A program made the position numbers and the translations under genes. From NCBI RefSeq assembly GCF_024972735.1, contig NZ_CP087723.1:1488001-1552000 (forward strand): a stretch of 64,000 nucleotides of DNA, given 5' to 3'. Position 1 is the first letter of the stretch. Every line of letters starts with the position of its first letter. Shown here piece after piece: positions 1 through 9,059 of the stretch. A model generated the notes under the pieces. That model saw only the letters and a list, made by a program, of their open reading frames with translations. It had not been told where the DNA came from and searched no databases. This DNA is from Halalkaliarchaeum sp. AArc-CO (lineage in GTDB: Archaea > Halobacteriota > Halobacteria > Halobacteriales > Haloferacaceae).

Positions 1-81
1 GTCGACGTCGTAGGCTGCGTCGCGACACATTGGTACAAATTTGGGTACGAACTACCTGCAGATAGGTGAGTTGGGTGAACT

Positions 82-119
82 GTAAACCACCCTTCGGAAC
101 GAAGGGGTTTACTATTCAA
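82..119. mobile_element. Possible right-end hairpin of an IS200/IS605-type element
   Basis: Positions 82-112 form a strong imperfect hairpin: GTAAAC (82-87) pairs with GTTTAC (107-112), and CCCTTCG (90-96) pairs with CGAAGGG (100-106) around a 3-nt loop, leaving two bases bulged. TCAA follows at 116-119. A subterminal hairpin followed by a short TCAA-type cleavage site is the known layout of the right end of IS200/IS605 elements. No transposase or tnpB is visible, because the element would lie left of the window. A transcription terminator or simple convergent-gene hairpin is the alternative. Confidence 0.4.
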
Positions 120-122
120 CTT

Positions 123-2594
123 CTATTCAACTGTTATATACTCGTCCCCGCTGTCGAACAGCGACGTGAACAGTTTGTCCTGGACCCGACGGACGTGGTT
201 GTAAAACGCGGTGTGTGAGATGTCCAGCGTGTCCGCGATCTCGCGGCCGGAGACGTTCCTGTTCGGTTCGAAGAAGCCGCTGTGATAGGCCACGCGGGCG
301 ACCTCCTCCTGCCTCGCGGTCAACAGCGCGCCGACGTCGTGGTCGGTGTCTCTGGACCGGAGCTGCTTTTGGCGTGCGGTCAGTTCTACCTCCGCAAACT
401 GTGTGGAGAGCAGTTCGTCCACCGATCGCGACGTCGCCGCGTCCGGGACGTCGACGACCAGATCGAGCGCTTCCGGCGTGGCCGTGAGTGTCCGGCGGGT
501 CGCACCGTGGTTCGCCAGCAGCGAGGTCACGAACGGCTCGTCGACCGTCAGGCTGACGAGTCCTCCCTCCCCCGACTCCCGAATCACTTCACAGTCTCGG
601 ACGGAAACGAGTTCGGTGGCCTCCGCAGCGACCGCCTCCGGGCTGGCCCCCTCGACGTCGACGAACACCACCGTGCTCTCGTCGGTGCGGGTCACCTCGC
701 TTCGGACTTCCAGACGACAGTCCAGTGCCGTCGCCAGCCGCGAGAGGATCGATGCCGGATCCTCGAGCCGGTAAGAGAGCCTGAAGACGGTGTCGCTTTG
801 AAGCGCTTCCTTCCGCTGGACGTCGTTGATGGCGGAGCCGATCGTGGCTCCCAGCTCCTCGAACACCGACCGAACAGTGTCGCTAAAGGAGTCCGGCTCG
901 TCGTCGTAGACGGTTAGCGTCCCGAACAATACGTCGTCGTACATCAACGGAACCGACATAATCGAGTCGAACTGCCGAGACACAGCCTGCTTGCACCAGT
1001 CGGCCTCCTGGAGAACGTCCGCGACGTTCGGTACAACCGTCGTCGATCGGTTCCGTGCGGTCTGGAGTGTCGGTTCCTGGATCTCCATATCCTCCTGGAC
1101 GGACAGCGAGATGTCGTCGAGATATCCGCTTCCGTCGCCGGCCCACTCTCGGGGACGGAGGTGACGATCGCGTGCGGTTGCCTCCCCGATCCACACGAAG
1201 GTGAAGCGGTCGCTCGTGGCCAGCCGCTCGCAGACGCCGCGTTCGATCTCGGCTCTGGAGTCGGCGTTGACCAGGATCCGGTCGATCTCCCGAATAATCT
1301 CGTTGAGGCGGTTCGCTTCCGTCAGACGGCGGTTCCGCTTTTTGAGTGTTTCGTCCCGTTCTCGGAGCTGCGTTTCCCGCTCCAGGCGATCGAACGCCGC
1401 CTCCGTCGTGGCCGCAAGCAGCTCGGCGATCTCTTCGTCGACGTCGGCGAGCTCTGCCTCCCCCGTGGCGGCTGCCAGCAGAACACCGTGATCATCCAGT
1501 GGGACGGCAACGACCCCCGACAGGGTCCCGAGCAGGCTGTCCGGGAGGTCGCTTTTGTCCACGTCCGATCGCGTAGTCCTCCGGCCGTCCACGTACGCCC
1601 GGCTGATGCAGGTCTCCTGGTCGAGACTCACGTCGGGAAGCGATCCGGCCGCCAGCAAGAGCGGCTGTGACACTGCCATCGGGTACAGGACGTTTTCCTC
1701 CCTGTCGAACCGATACAGAGCGACGCCACCGTTCGAAAGCGCCGTGGTCGCGTCCTTCGCCACCCGGGTCGCGATCTCGGCTTTCGTCTCGGCGTACAGC
1801 AGTTCTCGGCTCGTCTCCTGTAGCTGCGTCAGTGCGGTCTCGCGCTGTTTCCGTTTGGTTATATCCCGACAGCTGTACAGCGTCGTTCCCCCCTGGATCG
1901 ACACCTGCCGGACGTTCACGAGCAGTGCGTGCTCGTCGCCGTCCTTGTCGGTCGCGGTACATTCGAGGTTCGTGAGCACACCCTCGGACTCCAATCGTTC
2001 CCGGTCGAAGAGATCGCCGCCGAGGAGCGCATCGATCGTTCCGAACTCGTGAATTTCCTCGACGGTGTAACCGAAGATGAAGTGAACGTTCGGACAGACG
2101 TACGTGAACTCCCCTTCGTCGTTCGTCACGAGGATCGTCTCCGTCATGTTCGTGAGCGTGACTCGATGGAGCTGCTCGGACTGTCGAAGCTCCCGTTCGA
2201 GACGCTCGCGTTCGGCCTGCAGTGAGCCCTGGACGAGAATACGACCGCCGTCCGATCGGGAGCCGTCACCGATCGGCTGGAATCTGAACTCGAGTTTCGT
2301 TTCGGCGTCGGCAGGATCACCGCCGTTCGGTCGGGGTGCGATCGTCGCCTCGACGTTCGCGTACTCGCCGTCCGCCGCGTCGGTGACCGCGTGCTGGAGC
2401 CGTCTTCGGGTTTCGACGTCACCCTGCCACGGGAGCGCCCAGAACCGCTTTCCCTCGAGGTGTTCCCGGGATGCGTTCAGACGGCCGGTCGCGGCGTCGT
2501 TGATCTCGCGGACGGTCCCGTCGGCGTCGAGGATCGCGACGAACCGGTCCGGATCCTCGAACAGCGAACCGACGACGCCCTCGCCCGTTTCCAT
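123..2594 (-). CDS. PAS/GAF sensor with bacterio-opsin-activator-type HTH
   Basis: An 823-residue cytoplasmic sensor-regulator of the haloarchaeal bat family. Two PAS-like domains occupy roughly residues 10-120 and 150-250, two GAF-like domains roughly 270-420 and 440-590, then the bat linker domain, and a C-terminal HTH_10 at about 745-810 (LLTARQEEVARVAYHSGFF begins it). Such proteins are thought to sense light, redox or small ligands and regulate transcription; the ligand here is unknown. The frame extends 19 codons further upstream, but the ATG at 2594 is preferred because the PAS domain begins just after it and a T-rich TATA-like stretch lies near 2620. The stop is immediately beside the putative IS end, and the last codons sit in a short direct repeat (112-121 and 123-132). 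Confidence 0.85.
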   Translation of the reverse strand: METGEGVVGSLFEDPDRFVAILDADGTVREINDAATGRLNASREHLEGKRFWALPWQGDVETRRRLQHAVTDAADGEYANVEATIAPRPNGGDPADAETKLEFRFQPIGDGSRSDGGRILVQGSLQAERERLERELRQSEQLHRVTLTNMTETILVTNDEGEFTYVCPNVHFIFGYTVEEIHEFGTIDALLGGDLFDRERLESEGVLTNLECTATDKDGDEHALLVNVRQVSIQGGTTLYSCRDITKRKQRETALTQLQETSRELLYAETKAEIATRVAKDATTALSNGGVALYRFDREENVLYPMAVSQPLLLAAGSLPDVSLDQETCISRAYVDGRRTTRSDVDKSDLPDSLLGTLSGVVAVPLDDHGVLLAAATGEAELADVDEEIAELLAATTEAAFDRLERETQLRERDETLKKRNRRLTEANRLNEIIREIDRILVNADSRAEIERGVCERLATSDRFTFVWIGEATARDRHLRPREWAGDGSGYLDDISLSVQEDMEIQEPTLQTARNRSTTVVPNVADVLQEADWCKQAVSRQFDSIMSVPLMYDDVLFGTLTVYDDEPDSFSDTVRSVFEELGATIGSAINDVQRKEALQSDTVFRLSYRLEDPASILSRLATALDCRLEVRSEVTRTDESTVVFVDVEGASPEAVAAEATELVSVRDCEVIRESGEGGLVSLTVDEPFVTSLLANHGATRRTLTATPEALDLVVDVPDAATSRSVDELLSTQFAEVELTARQKQLRSRDTDHDVGALLTARQEEVARVAYHSGFFEPNRNVSGREIADTLDISHTAFYNHVRRVQDKLFTSLFDSGDEYITVE

Positions 2595-2890
2595 AGTCGA
2601 ACGAAGTAGTCTCGGAGCGAAAAACCTGTCTCTCGTTCCGATCCCCGACACTGTCAGCCACGTCCTCGACTTGTATTTCCCTTAAAACCCGGGGATCGTT
2701 CACGCTGCAAGCCGTTTTTGGTCGGCAACACCGGGTCAAAAACGACGACCGCCTTTTTCCTGTGGCGTCCGTAGCGGACGTTGCCCCTACCCGGGTGTGC
2801 TCTCGACGGAGCGCGTCATCGGATCCGGGCGTCCGCAGATTGGGGCGTCTTCGGATCCCTTTTTACTGCGCCCAGGCGAAGCCTCCGTCA

Positions 2891-4669
2891 ATGGACGAAA
2901 CTCTGAAACAGCGCGTTCGAACAGAGGCGAAACGACACGCCCTGTTTAACGCCCTCAAACACGGCAACGACCCGGACGTCGGAGCGATTATGGGGCCGCT
3001 CATGGGCGAGAATCCCGACTTCAGGCCACACGGCGACGAGATCCCCGGCGTCGTCGCCGGCGTCGTCGAGGAGGTCGCGGGGCTTTCCGAGACCGAACGA
3101 CGGGATCGGCTGGCCGAACTCGCCCCCGAGATGATCGCGGAACTCGAGGCCGACGAAGAGGACGACGATAACGTTCTGCCGGAACTGCCCGACGCCGAGC
3201 AGGGTGCGGTCGTCATGCGCGCGGCGCCGAACCCCAACGGGCCGTGGCATCTCGGACACGCCCGCATGCCCGCCGTGATCGGCACGTACAAAGACCGGTA
3301 CGACGGGGAGTTCATCTGCCGGTTCGACGACACCGACCCGGAGACGAAACGGCCGGATCTCGACGCCTACGACGCGATTCTCGAAGACATCGACTATCTC
3401 GGCTTCGAGCCGGATCGGGTACTCAAAGCCAGCGACCGCCTGGAGACGTACTACGAGCACGCACGAGAGCTGATCGAGCTCGGCGGGGCGTACACCTGTG
3501 ACCTGCCCGCCGAGGAGTTCTCCGAGCTGAAAAACGCCGGCGAACCCTCACCCAACCGCGACAAAGAGCCCGAAACGGTGCGGGAAGAGTTCGAGGCAAT
3601 GGTCGACGGGGAGTACGCATCCGGAGAGATGGTCCTTCGGGTCAAAACCGACATCGAACACAAGAACCCGGCCCTGCGCGACTGGGTCGCGTTCCGGATC
3701 ATCGACACCCCCCACCCCCGAACGGAGGCGGCCGACTACCGGTGCTGGCCGATGCTCGATTTCCAGTCGGGGATCGACGACCATCTCACGGGCGTCACCC
3801 ACATCATCCGCGGGATCGACCTCCAGGATTCGGCGAAGCGTCAACGGTTCGTGTACGACTACTTCGGGTGGGAGTACCCCGAGGTCCTCCACTGGGGACA
3901 CGTCCAGCTCGACGAGTACGAGGTGAAGCTGTCGACCTCGACGATCAAGGAGCTGATCGACGAGGGGAAACTGACCGGCTGGGACGACCCGCGCGCGCCC
4001 ACGCTCGCGTCGGTTCGGCGTCGAGGGATCCGCGGCGAGGCGATCGTGGAGGCGATGATCGGACTCGGAATGTCCACCGCCGACGTCGATCTCGCGATGT
4101 CGACGGTGTACGCGAACAATCGCGAACTCGTCGACGACGAAGCGAACCGTTACTTCCTGGTTCGAGATCGGGAGGGGAAACCCGCCGTCGAGGTTCCAGT
4201 GCGGAGACCTGCCGGTGTGGCCGATTCCGGGAGTCCAGCCGTCGGCACGCCACCGCTACATCCGGACCACGAGGACCGTGGTCGGCGGGAGATTCCAGTC
4301 GGGGATGCCGTGCTACTCGAAAGCGACGACCTTCCGGCCGACGGCGAGCGAACGTGGCTGAAGGGGTTCGGCTGCGTTCGCTACGAGGCTGCAGACGCCG
4401 ACGCGAGTGCGGAAACGGGCGTGTTCGTCCCCACAGGCGACGACATCGACGCCGTCCGGGAAGAGGGCGTCCCCGTGGTCCACTGGGTTCCAGCCGACGG
4501 CGGAATCGACGTCCGAATGCGGACGCCCGACGGCGACGTCCGTGGCGTCGCGGAACCGGATTTCGCGGCAGCTGACGTCGACGAGGTGATCCAGTTCGAA
4601 CGTGTCGGGTTCGTTCGTGTCGACGGGTCCGGTGACGGGGAGTCGGTCGTCTACTACGCACACCCCTGA
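2891..4669 (+). CDS. gltX: Glutamyl-tRNA synthetase (archaeal type)
   Basis: A 592-residue class I aminoacyl-tRNA synthetase that charges tRNA-Glu in the cytoplasm. In archaea it usually also charges tRNA-Gln with Glu, which amidotransferases then convert. The HIGH-type signature is HLGH at about residues 118-122, preceded by AAPNPNGP. The KMSKS equivalent is the archaeal form KLSTS near residue 345. The C-terminal anticodon-binding beta-barrels follow. The start at 2891 is preferred over an in-frame extension to 2762 because family members begin with this segment, and a TATA-like CTTTTTACT lies about 27 bp upstream, predicting a leaderless mRNA. The acidic stretch near residues 90-97 is normal for haloarchaea. 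Confidence 0.95.
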   Translation: MDETLKQRVRTEAKRHALFNALKHGNDPDVGAIMGPLMGENPDFRPHGDEIPGVVAGVVEEVAGLSETERRDRLAELAPEMIAELEADEEDDDNVLPELPDAEQGAVVMRAAPNPNGPWHLGHARMPAVIGTYKDRYDGEFICRFDDTDPETKRPDLDAYDAILEDIDYLGFEPDRVLKASDRLETYYEHARELIELGGAYTCDLPAEEFSELKNAGEPSPNRDKEPETVREEFEAMVDGEYASGEMVLRVKTDIEHKNPALRDWVAFRIIDTPHPRTEAADYRCWPMLDFQSGIDDHLTGVTHIIRGIDLQDSAKRQRFVYDYFGWEYPEVLHWGHVQLDEYEVKLSTSTIKELIDEGKLTGWDDPRAPTLASVRRRGIRGEAIVEAMIGLGMSTADVDLAMSTVYANNRELVDDEANRYFLVRDREGKPAVEVPVRRPAGVADSGSPAVGTPPLHPDHEDRGRREIPVGDAVLLESDDLPADGERTWLKGFGCVRYEAADADASAETGVFVPTGDDIDAVREEGVPVVHWVPADGGIDVRMRTPDGDVRGVAEPDFAAADVDEVIQFERVGFVRVDGSGDGESVVYYAHP

Positions 4670-4685
4670 ACTCCGAGCCACACAC

Positions 4686-5168
4686 TCAAAACAGAACGAC
4701 GAAGACGACGAACCCGACGAGCACCGACAGCGTGAGCAACAACTGTACGCCGGTGGAGGCGAGAATTCCGGCCAGCGTATACAGCGCGCGCCGGAACGCG
4801 ATCTCCGGCGGGGCCTCCTCGAGCAACTCCGCGAGAAAGACCACCGCGACGATTCCGATCACGATCCCGACCGGTCCGGCGACGAAAAACAAAACGAGTC
4901 CGGCGAGCACGGCGGCGACCGTCGTTCGGTTCGACGCGCCGGTGGCCTTCGCCGCGATGGCGCCGCCGAACTGTTCGACGACAGTCGCGATCACGGCGAC
5001 GACGACGAGACTGAACAAAACAAGCGGGCCGATCGGCTCGGTGCCAAACAGCCAGTAGACGAGCACCCCCGCAAGGGAGAACAGCCCCGAGGGGACAAGC
5101 GGGACGACGCTGCCGACCACTCCCGCGATCAACAGCACGAGCGCCACGAGGAGCGCGATCTCGATCAT
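4686..5168 (-). CDS. DUF456-family membrane protein
   Basis: A 160-residue, very hydrophobic protein with about five membrane segments and the Gly/Pro-rich N-terminal pattern VVGSVVPLVPSG typical of DUF456. The family's function is unknown. The ATG at 5168 overlaps the stop codon of tmcA (ATGA), so the two genes are probably translationally coupled. A longer frame begins 29 codons upstream but would run into tmcA with non-membrane, arginine-rich sequence, so it is rejected. It converges with gltX, whose stop is 16 bp away. Confidence 0.85.
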   Translation of the reverse strand: MIEIALLVALVLLIAGVVGSVVPLVPSGLFSLAGVLVYWLFGTEPIGPLVLFSLVVVAVIATVVEQFGGAIAAKATGASNRTTVAAVLAGLVLFFVAGPVGIVIGIVAVVFLAELLEEAPPEIAFRRALYTLAGILASTGVQLLLTLSVLVGFVVFVVLF

Positions 5169-7459
5169 TCGTACCGGCTCCGTTCCTCGCGGGCGGCGTC
5201 TCCACCGAAGCGTTCGACGAGTGGTCGATACGCCCGTCCGAGCGCGCGCAAGCACTCCCCCCGGGAGTGGTAGCCCAGTTCGTCTGCGAGCGTTTCGGCC
5301 GGTGCCCCCTGGAGCACCTTCCGAACCAGCAGTCGCTTTTCGTCGGGGGTGAGGCTCCGGACGTCACCGTCCGTCGACTGTCCCTCGAGGTCGGGTTCCA
5401 GCAGTCCCGCCGTCGCGAGCTCCCGGAACGCCCCCGGCGCGGCGGTGTACATCCCCGGCCCGTAGGCGGCGCTCGCGATGACCCGCCAGTCCCGCTCGGA
5501 GAGACGCTCGGCGGCTGTCTCCGGATCCGCGGGGCAGGCACCGATCGCGAGTCGGGCGACCTCGGGGTCGAGATCCGCGAGCGCGTCCGAGAGGAGATCA
5601 CGCATTCGATCCCGGAAGTAGCCGGCGTGACGAGCCGCAAGTTTCCGTCCGTCGGGCCCGGTCGGGGAAAGCATGAGCGCGGAGTACTCCCCACTCGAAT
5701 CGTTCCTGGTGGTCGAGACGTGGACGGTACCGTAGCTGTTGTCCGCCCAGAAGCGGAGCAGTTCCGGCGTCGCACCGTAACCGACCCCGAGATACTCGAT
5801 CCCGTTACGGGAGCCGAGCCGCTCGTGCAGTTCCGTTAGCAGCCTGGAGCCGAGTCCACGGGATCGCACGGCGTGGTGGGTCGCGATCCGGGCGATCCGG
5901 TAGCCCGTCGGGGCACTCGCCTCAGGATCGCGGAGCTGGCTCGTCAACACGTCCGGAAGCATGTTGCCCCGGATCCGTTCGCCCAGATAGGTCCGCTGCC
6001 GGGTCGCCTCATCGAGGCCGCCCTCCCGGGCGAGAAGCGCCACCGACGCCACGTGCCCGTCCGACAAAAGCGCGTGCACTGAGAGGTTCGGCGCGTCCAG
6101 CAGTCGCGCGAGGTCGTTCGGCTCCGTCCGGTAGTGGGCGGTCACGAGTAGCCCGAACGCCTCCCCGAGGAGGTGCTCGTCGGCGGCGAGCTCTCCGGGA
6201 GATAGCTCCCGATAGGCGCACGTTTCGGGGGTGGCGTCCGCCACGGCCGGCTCTACCGCCGGGCTCGCGTCGAGCAGCAGCGCCCGGAACACCCACGACT
6301 CGACGGGATCGCCGGGGGCGTACCGGATCGGCTCCGTCATCGCAAGCTCCGTGACCTGGAGGCCGGATTCGGCCAAGCGCTCGCGGAACCGCACGGAGAA
6401 CCCCCGGCCAGATCCCTCGTAGCCGTGGACGGTGGTGCAGAATCCGACTGCGGGCGCCCCGAGCAGCCGTTCCAGCGTGCGGACCGGGAGTGCGGCCGCC
6501 TCGTCGACGAACACGACGTCCGGATCGCCGGGCAACGTGACCGCGTCGGCGGGAACCGCAAACCGGACGTCGCCCGCGGTGGCTCCCGGATCGTCTCCCA
6601 GTTCGTCGGTGACCGTCCGGGCCCGGGCGAACAGTTCGTCGGCGTGTTTCCTGGTGGGTGCCGTGACCAGGACGTCGCGGCCGTCGGACGCGAGCGCACC
6701 GGCGGCCAGCCCGGCTGCGCTGGATTTTCCCCGCCCGCGGTCGGCCTCCAGCACGACCGCGTTTCCGGGTTCGCGGAGTCGCTGGAACGCCGTGACTGCC
6801 CGTACCTGATCGCGGGTCAGACACCGGTCGTACACCGGGGTCGGAAACGTCGCTTCCGGAGGGGGCTCCGGCGACCGGCGTTTCGGTGCGTTCGGTGGAT
6901 CGGTCGTTCCCTCGCGGACGATCCGAATCGCGTCGCCGCCACCCGCGTCGACGTCGACGATCCCGACTCCCGGATGCTCGCGCAGGGTAGCGACGAGCCG
7001 GGACCGGAACCGTCCACCGACGTCGTCGACCGCGAACGGGGGGACGGCCATCGATTCGTCGAACGCGTCCCTGCGACGGGACCAGTCTGCAAGCGGCGGG
7101 GTCAACAGGACGAACAGCCCGCCGCCGTCGACGACCCCCGCGACCTGTCCGAGCACGTTCGGGGTGAACCCTTCGTGACAGTCAAGCAGAACGATCGATC
7201 GAGTCCGTCCCAGCAGCTCGTCGGCGCGTTCCGGCGCGTAACGTTCGAAACGGTGCCCGGATCGCGAGGAGACGACGGTCACGGTCGCGTCATCGCCGTT
7301 GTCGGAGTTCTCCGTCCGACTGGCGCCAAGGACGGCGTCGATCGCGTCGAATGCGGCGTCGAATCCCGCCTCTCGGTCGCCTGCGATCACGAGGAGGCGT
7401 CGCTGGTTTGCCCGGGTTGCCTTCAGGTGCAGCCGGCGAGCGAGTGCGGTGACGCTCAT
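5165..7459 (-). CDS. tmcA: tRNA(Met) cytidine acetyltransferase
   Basis: A 764-residue member of the TmcA/Kre33/NAT10 family, which uses acetyl-CoA and ATP to make N4-acetylcytidine in RNA. Visible parts, in order, are an N-terminal DUF1726-like domain (LLVIAGDREAG), a RecD-like ATPase with the P-loop GRGKSS near residue 240 and a VFVDEAAALP Walker B, a GNAT acetyltransferase with RSRGLGSRLL near residue 530, and a C-terminal tRNA-binding region. The start at 7459 is chosen because the upstream 18 codons are not family-like. It is co-transcribed with the DUF456 gene. In some archaea the modification is widespread in RNA. Confidence 0.93.
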   Translation of the reverse strand: MSVTALARRLHLKATRANQRRLLVIAGDREAGFDAAFDAIDAVLGASRTENSDNGDDATVTVVSSRSGHRFERYAPERADELLGRTRSIVLLDCHEGFTPNVLGQVAGVVDGGGLFVLLTPPLADWSRRRDAFDESMAVPPFAVDDVGGRFRSRLVATLREHPGVGIVDVDAGGGDAIRIVREGTTDPPNAPKRRSPEPPPEATFPTPVYDRCLTRDQVRAVTAFQRLREPGNAVVLEADRGRGKSSAAGLAAGALASDGRDVLVTAPTRKHADELFARARTVTDELGDDPGATAGDVRFAVPADAVTLPGDPDVVFVDEAAALPVRTLERLLGAPAVGFCTTVHGYEGSGRGFSVRFRERLAESGLQVTELAMTEPIRYAPGDPVESWVFRALLLDASPAVEPAVADATPETCAYRELSPGELAADEHLLGEAFGLLVTAHYRTEPNDLARLLDAPNLSVHALLSDGHVASVALLAREGGLDEATRQRTYLGERIRGNMLPDVLTSQLRDPEASAPTGYRIARIATHHAVRSRGLGSRLLTELHERLGSRNGIEYLGVGYGATPELLRFWADNSYGTVHVSTTRNDSSGEYSALMLSPTGPDGRKLAARHAGYFRDRMRDLLSDALADLDPEVARLAIGACPADPETAAERLSERDWRVIASAAYGPGMYTAAPGAFRELATAGLLEPDLEGQSTDGDVRSLTPDEKRLLVRKVLQGAPAETLADELGYHSRGECLRALGRAYRPLVERFGGDAAREERSRYE

Positions 7460-7517
7460 GGGAAAGAGTACGGAAGAAAACGGGAAGGTCGTTGCGACTC
7501 GACACCGACGCAACCGG

Positions 7518-7718
7518 TCAGTCTTCCAGTTCGAACGCGACTTCGACTTCAGCCTGGTACTGCCTGTCCTCGACGCTGGCTATCTCGACGCCGAACTCTT
7601 TTACTTCTGCCCAGTAGACGTTGTCCAGCGTTGCCTTCGCCCGATCGATGGCGTCGTCCGCGGCGGCGTCGAAGCTTTCGTCGCTTTTCCCGATCAGCGT
7701 GATCTTCTTGTAAACCAT
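7518..7718 (-). CDS. Dodecin (flavin-binding)
   Basis: A 66-residue protein matching dodecin, a dodecameric riboflavin/FMN storage and buffering protein well studied in Halobacterium. The family's usual length is about 65-70. It begins [12 protein letters not shown], includes the dimer-clamping Trp in [10 protein letters not shown] (W36), and has the conserved [12 protein letters not shown] end. The frame stays open far upstream, but the ATG at 7718 is the family start and has a TATA-like TTTTAAG at about 7746-7752. It is probably monocistronic, 58 bp upstream of tmcA on the same strand. Confidence 0.93.
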   Translation of the reverse strand: MVYKKITLIGKSDESFDAAADDAIDRAKATLDNVYWAEVKEFGVEIASVEDRQYQAEVEVAFELED

Positions 7719-7810
7719 GGCGATCGCTACTACTCGTGGAGAGATCTTAAAATGACGTGTTGTTTCTGCGAAAGGACAACCACCTCCCGCGGAACGATCG
7801 CCGAGGACCG

Positions 7811-8152
7811 TCAGGGGCTGTTCGGTGCCCCCTGCATCACCTCGAAGTCGCCCTCCCTGTCGACGCCGATGACGGCCCAGTCGTAGGGGGGCTTCAGGCC
7901 GAGCAGGAACTCCCGGAGGTCGGGGGCCGCGCGTTTCCACGTCACATAACACCGAAGCCGGGCGCCGTCCTCGCCGCCGTCCGTGAGTACGCGTTCCGGC
8001 TCTTTCGCGTCGTCGGCGTCGAGGGGAACCACGTGAACGCGGCGCCACTTTCGCTCGGCGACGAACGTCGTCTCCCCGCCGGAGATCGTGTAGCCGAGCG
8101 ACCTGAACACCTCCCTGGCCTCCGTCGTCGGTGGCATGCTTGCAGGGGCCAT
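7811..8152 (-). CDS. Conserved haloarchaeal protein of unknown function
   Basis: A 113-residue soluble protein. Its N-terminal pattern ([13 protein letters not shown]) followed by a short beta-rich segment is something I associate with a family found only in haloarchaea. It has no catalytic motif, membrane segment or cysteine pair. The ATG at 8152 has a TATA-like TTTAACA at about 8181-8187, giving a near-leaderless transcript; an internal ATG at 8137 is the alternative start. I do not know its function. Confidence 0.75.
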   Translation of the reverse strand: MAPASMPPTTEAREVFRSLGYTISGGETTFVAERKWRRVHVVPLDADDAKEPERVLTDGGEDGARLRCYVTWKRAAPDLREFLLGLKPPYDWAVIGVDREGDFEVMQGAPNSP

Positions 8153-8349
8153 CTATCGGGGGGTTTCGCCCACATTGTGTTAAAGGTTATCACGATTCAA
8201 CGACGCCGACATGTCGAAACGAGATCACACTGGCCGAGCGACACCCACGCCGGCTTCGACGGTCGGAACCGTCGGTGGGGGCGACTCTATCGAACCGGTT
8301 TCGAGCGAAAGCGACACGCTCTTGCCCCGAGACGTACCCATCTCGAGCA

Positions 8350-8751
8350 ATGACGCTCGTCGTGGTCCCTGTCAGATATCCGCTCTCTGAACACTCGAGA
8401 GTCACGCTGGAACACGCGATCGGCGTGGCCGACGAACACGACGCGACGTTGACTGTTCTCCACGTCAACCTGTTTCAGGAATCGCGGAAAGTGACCCGGA
8501 CCGACCTCAAACGCGCCGTCCAACGGGAGTTCGGGCGGCTACCGAACGCGAGATACGTCGTCCGCGGGGGGTTCCTCCTCGAGGAGACGATCCTCGAGGA
8601 GGTCGCCGCCGAAGGGGCCGACATCGTGGTGATCGGGGCGAAACAGGCGGGCCGCTGGCGACGGATGTTCCGCAACCTCCTTTCGGATCCCGACATCGAC
8701 GAGTACCTCCGCGAGCAGCTCGACGCGACCGTGGTTACTGTCGACTTTTAA
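8350..8751 (+). CDS. Universal stress protein (UspA) family protein
   Basis: A 133-residue single-domain UspA-like protein. It shows the Rossmann-like start (TLVVVPVRYPLSEHSR), a central conserved GADIVVIGAK stretch, and the C-terminal strand TVVTVDF. The usual ATP-binding GxxGxxxx-S/T motif near the C-terminus is replaced by KQAGRWRRMFRNLLSD, so it may belong to a subfamily that does not bind ATP. The ATG at 8350 is chosen because the upstream 73 in-frame codons lack family sequence. Its last four bases overlap the convergent gene at 8748. Confidence 0.8.
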   Translation: MTLVVVPVRYPLSEHSRVTLEHAIGVADEHDATLTVLHVNLFQESRKVTRTDLKRAVQREFGRLPNARYVVRGGFLLEETILEEVAAEGADIVVIGAKQAGRWRRMFRNLLSDPDIDEYLREQLDATVVTVDF

Positions 8752-9056
8752 GTACCGCCGTCGTCGTTCTCGAACTCGCCGAGCAACTCTGCGGTGAGCC
8801 GCCTCGCGGCGTCGACGTGTTCGTCGGCTTGCGGGTCTCCGGTTTCGTCCACTTGCTCGAGGAGCTCCCGAACCTTCGCCAGCCGCTTTCGCCGCACCTC
8901 CGGGGACGCCCCTCGCTCGACGAGATCACCGACGAGCGCTTCCGACTCGCCGATCCAGTTGCTCGCGTCCCGTTCGACCGGCAGCTCCAGAACGGCCTGG
9001 AGCCTCTGGTGGAGATCGTGCAGCTGATCCCGGGTGTCCGGATCAAAATCGGTCAC
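8748..9056 (-). CDS. Conserved haloarchaeal protein of unknown function
   Basis: A 102-residue, highly acidic and mainly alpha-helical protein with no recognisable active site. Charged heptads (for example LAKVRELLEQVDE) suggest a small helical bundle or coiled coil. It lies 3 bp downstream of the DUF63 gene on the same strand and is probably co-transcribed with it. It overlaps the convergent UspA gene by four bases. No function can be assigned. Confidence 0.7.
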   Translation of the reverse strand: MTDFDPDTRDQLHDLHQRLQAVLELPVERDASNWIGESEALVGDLVERGASPEVRRKRLAKVRELLEQVDETGDPQADEHVDAARRLTAELLGEFENDDGGT

Positions 9057-9059
9057 GCG

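Noticed and set aside
215..2685. Several long plus-strand open frames opposite the bat regulator gene
   Set aside because: They are Arg/Ser-rich shadows of a GC-rich minus-strand gene with clear PAS, GAF and HTH domains.
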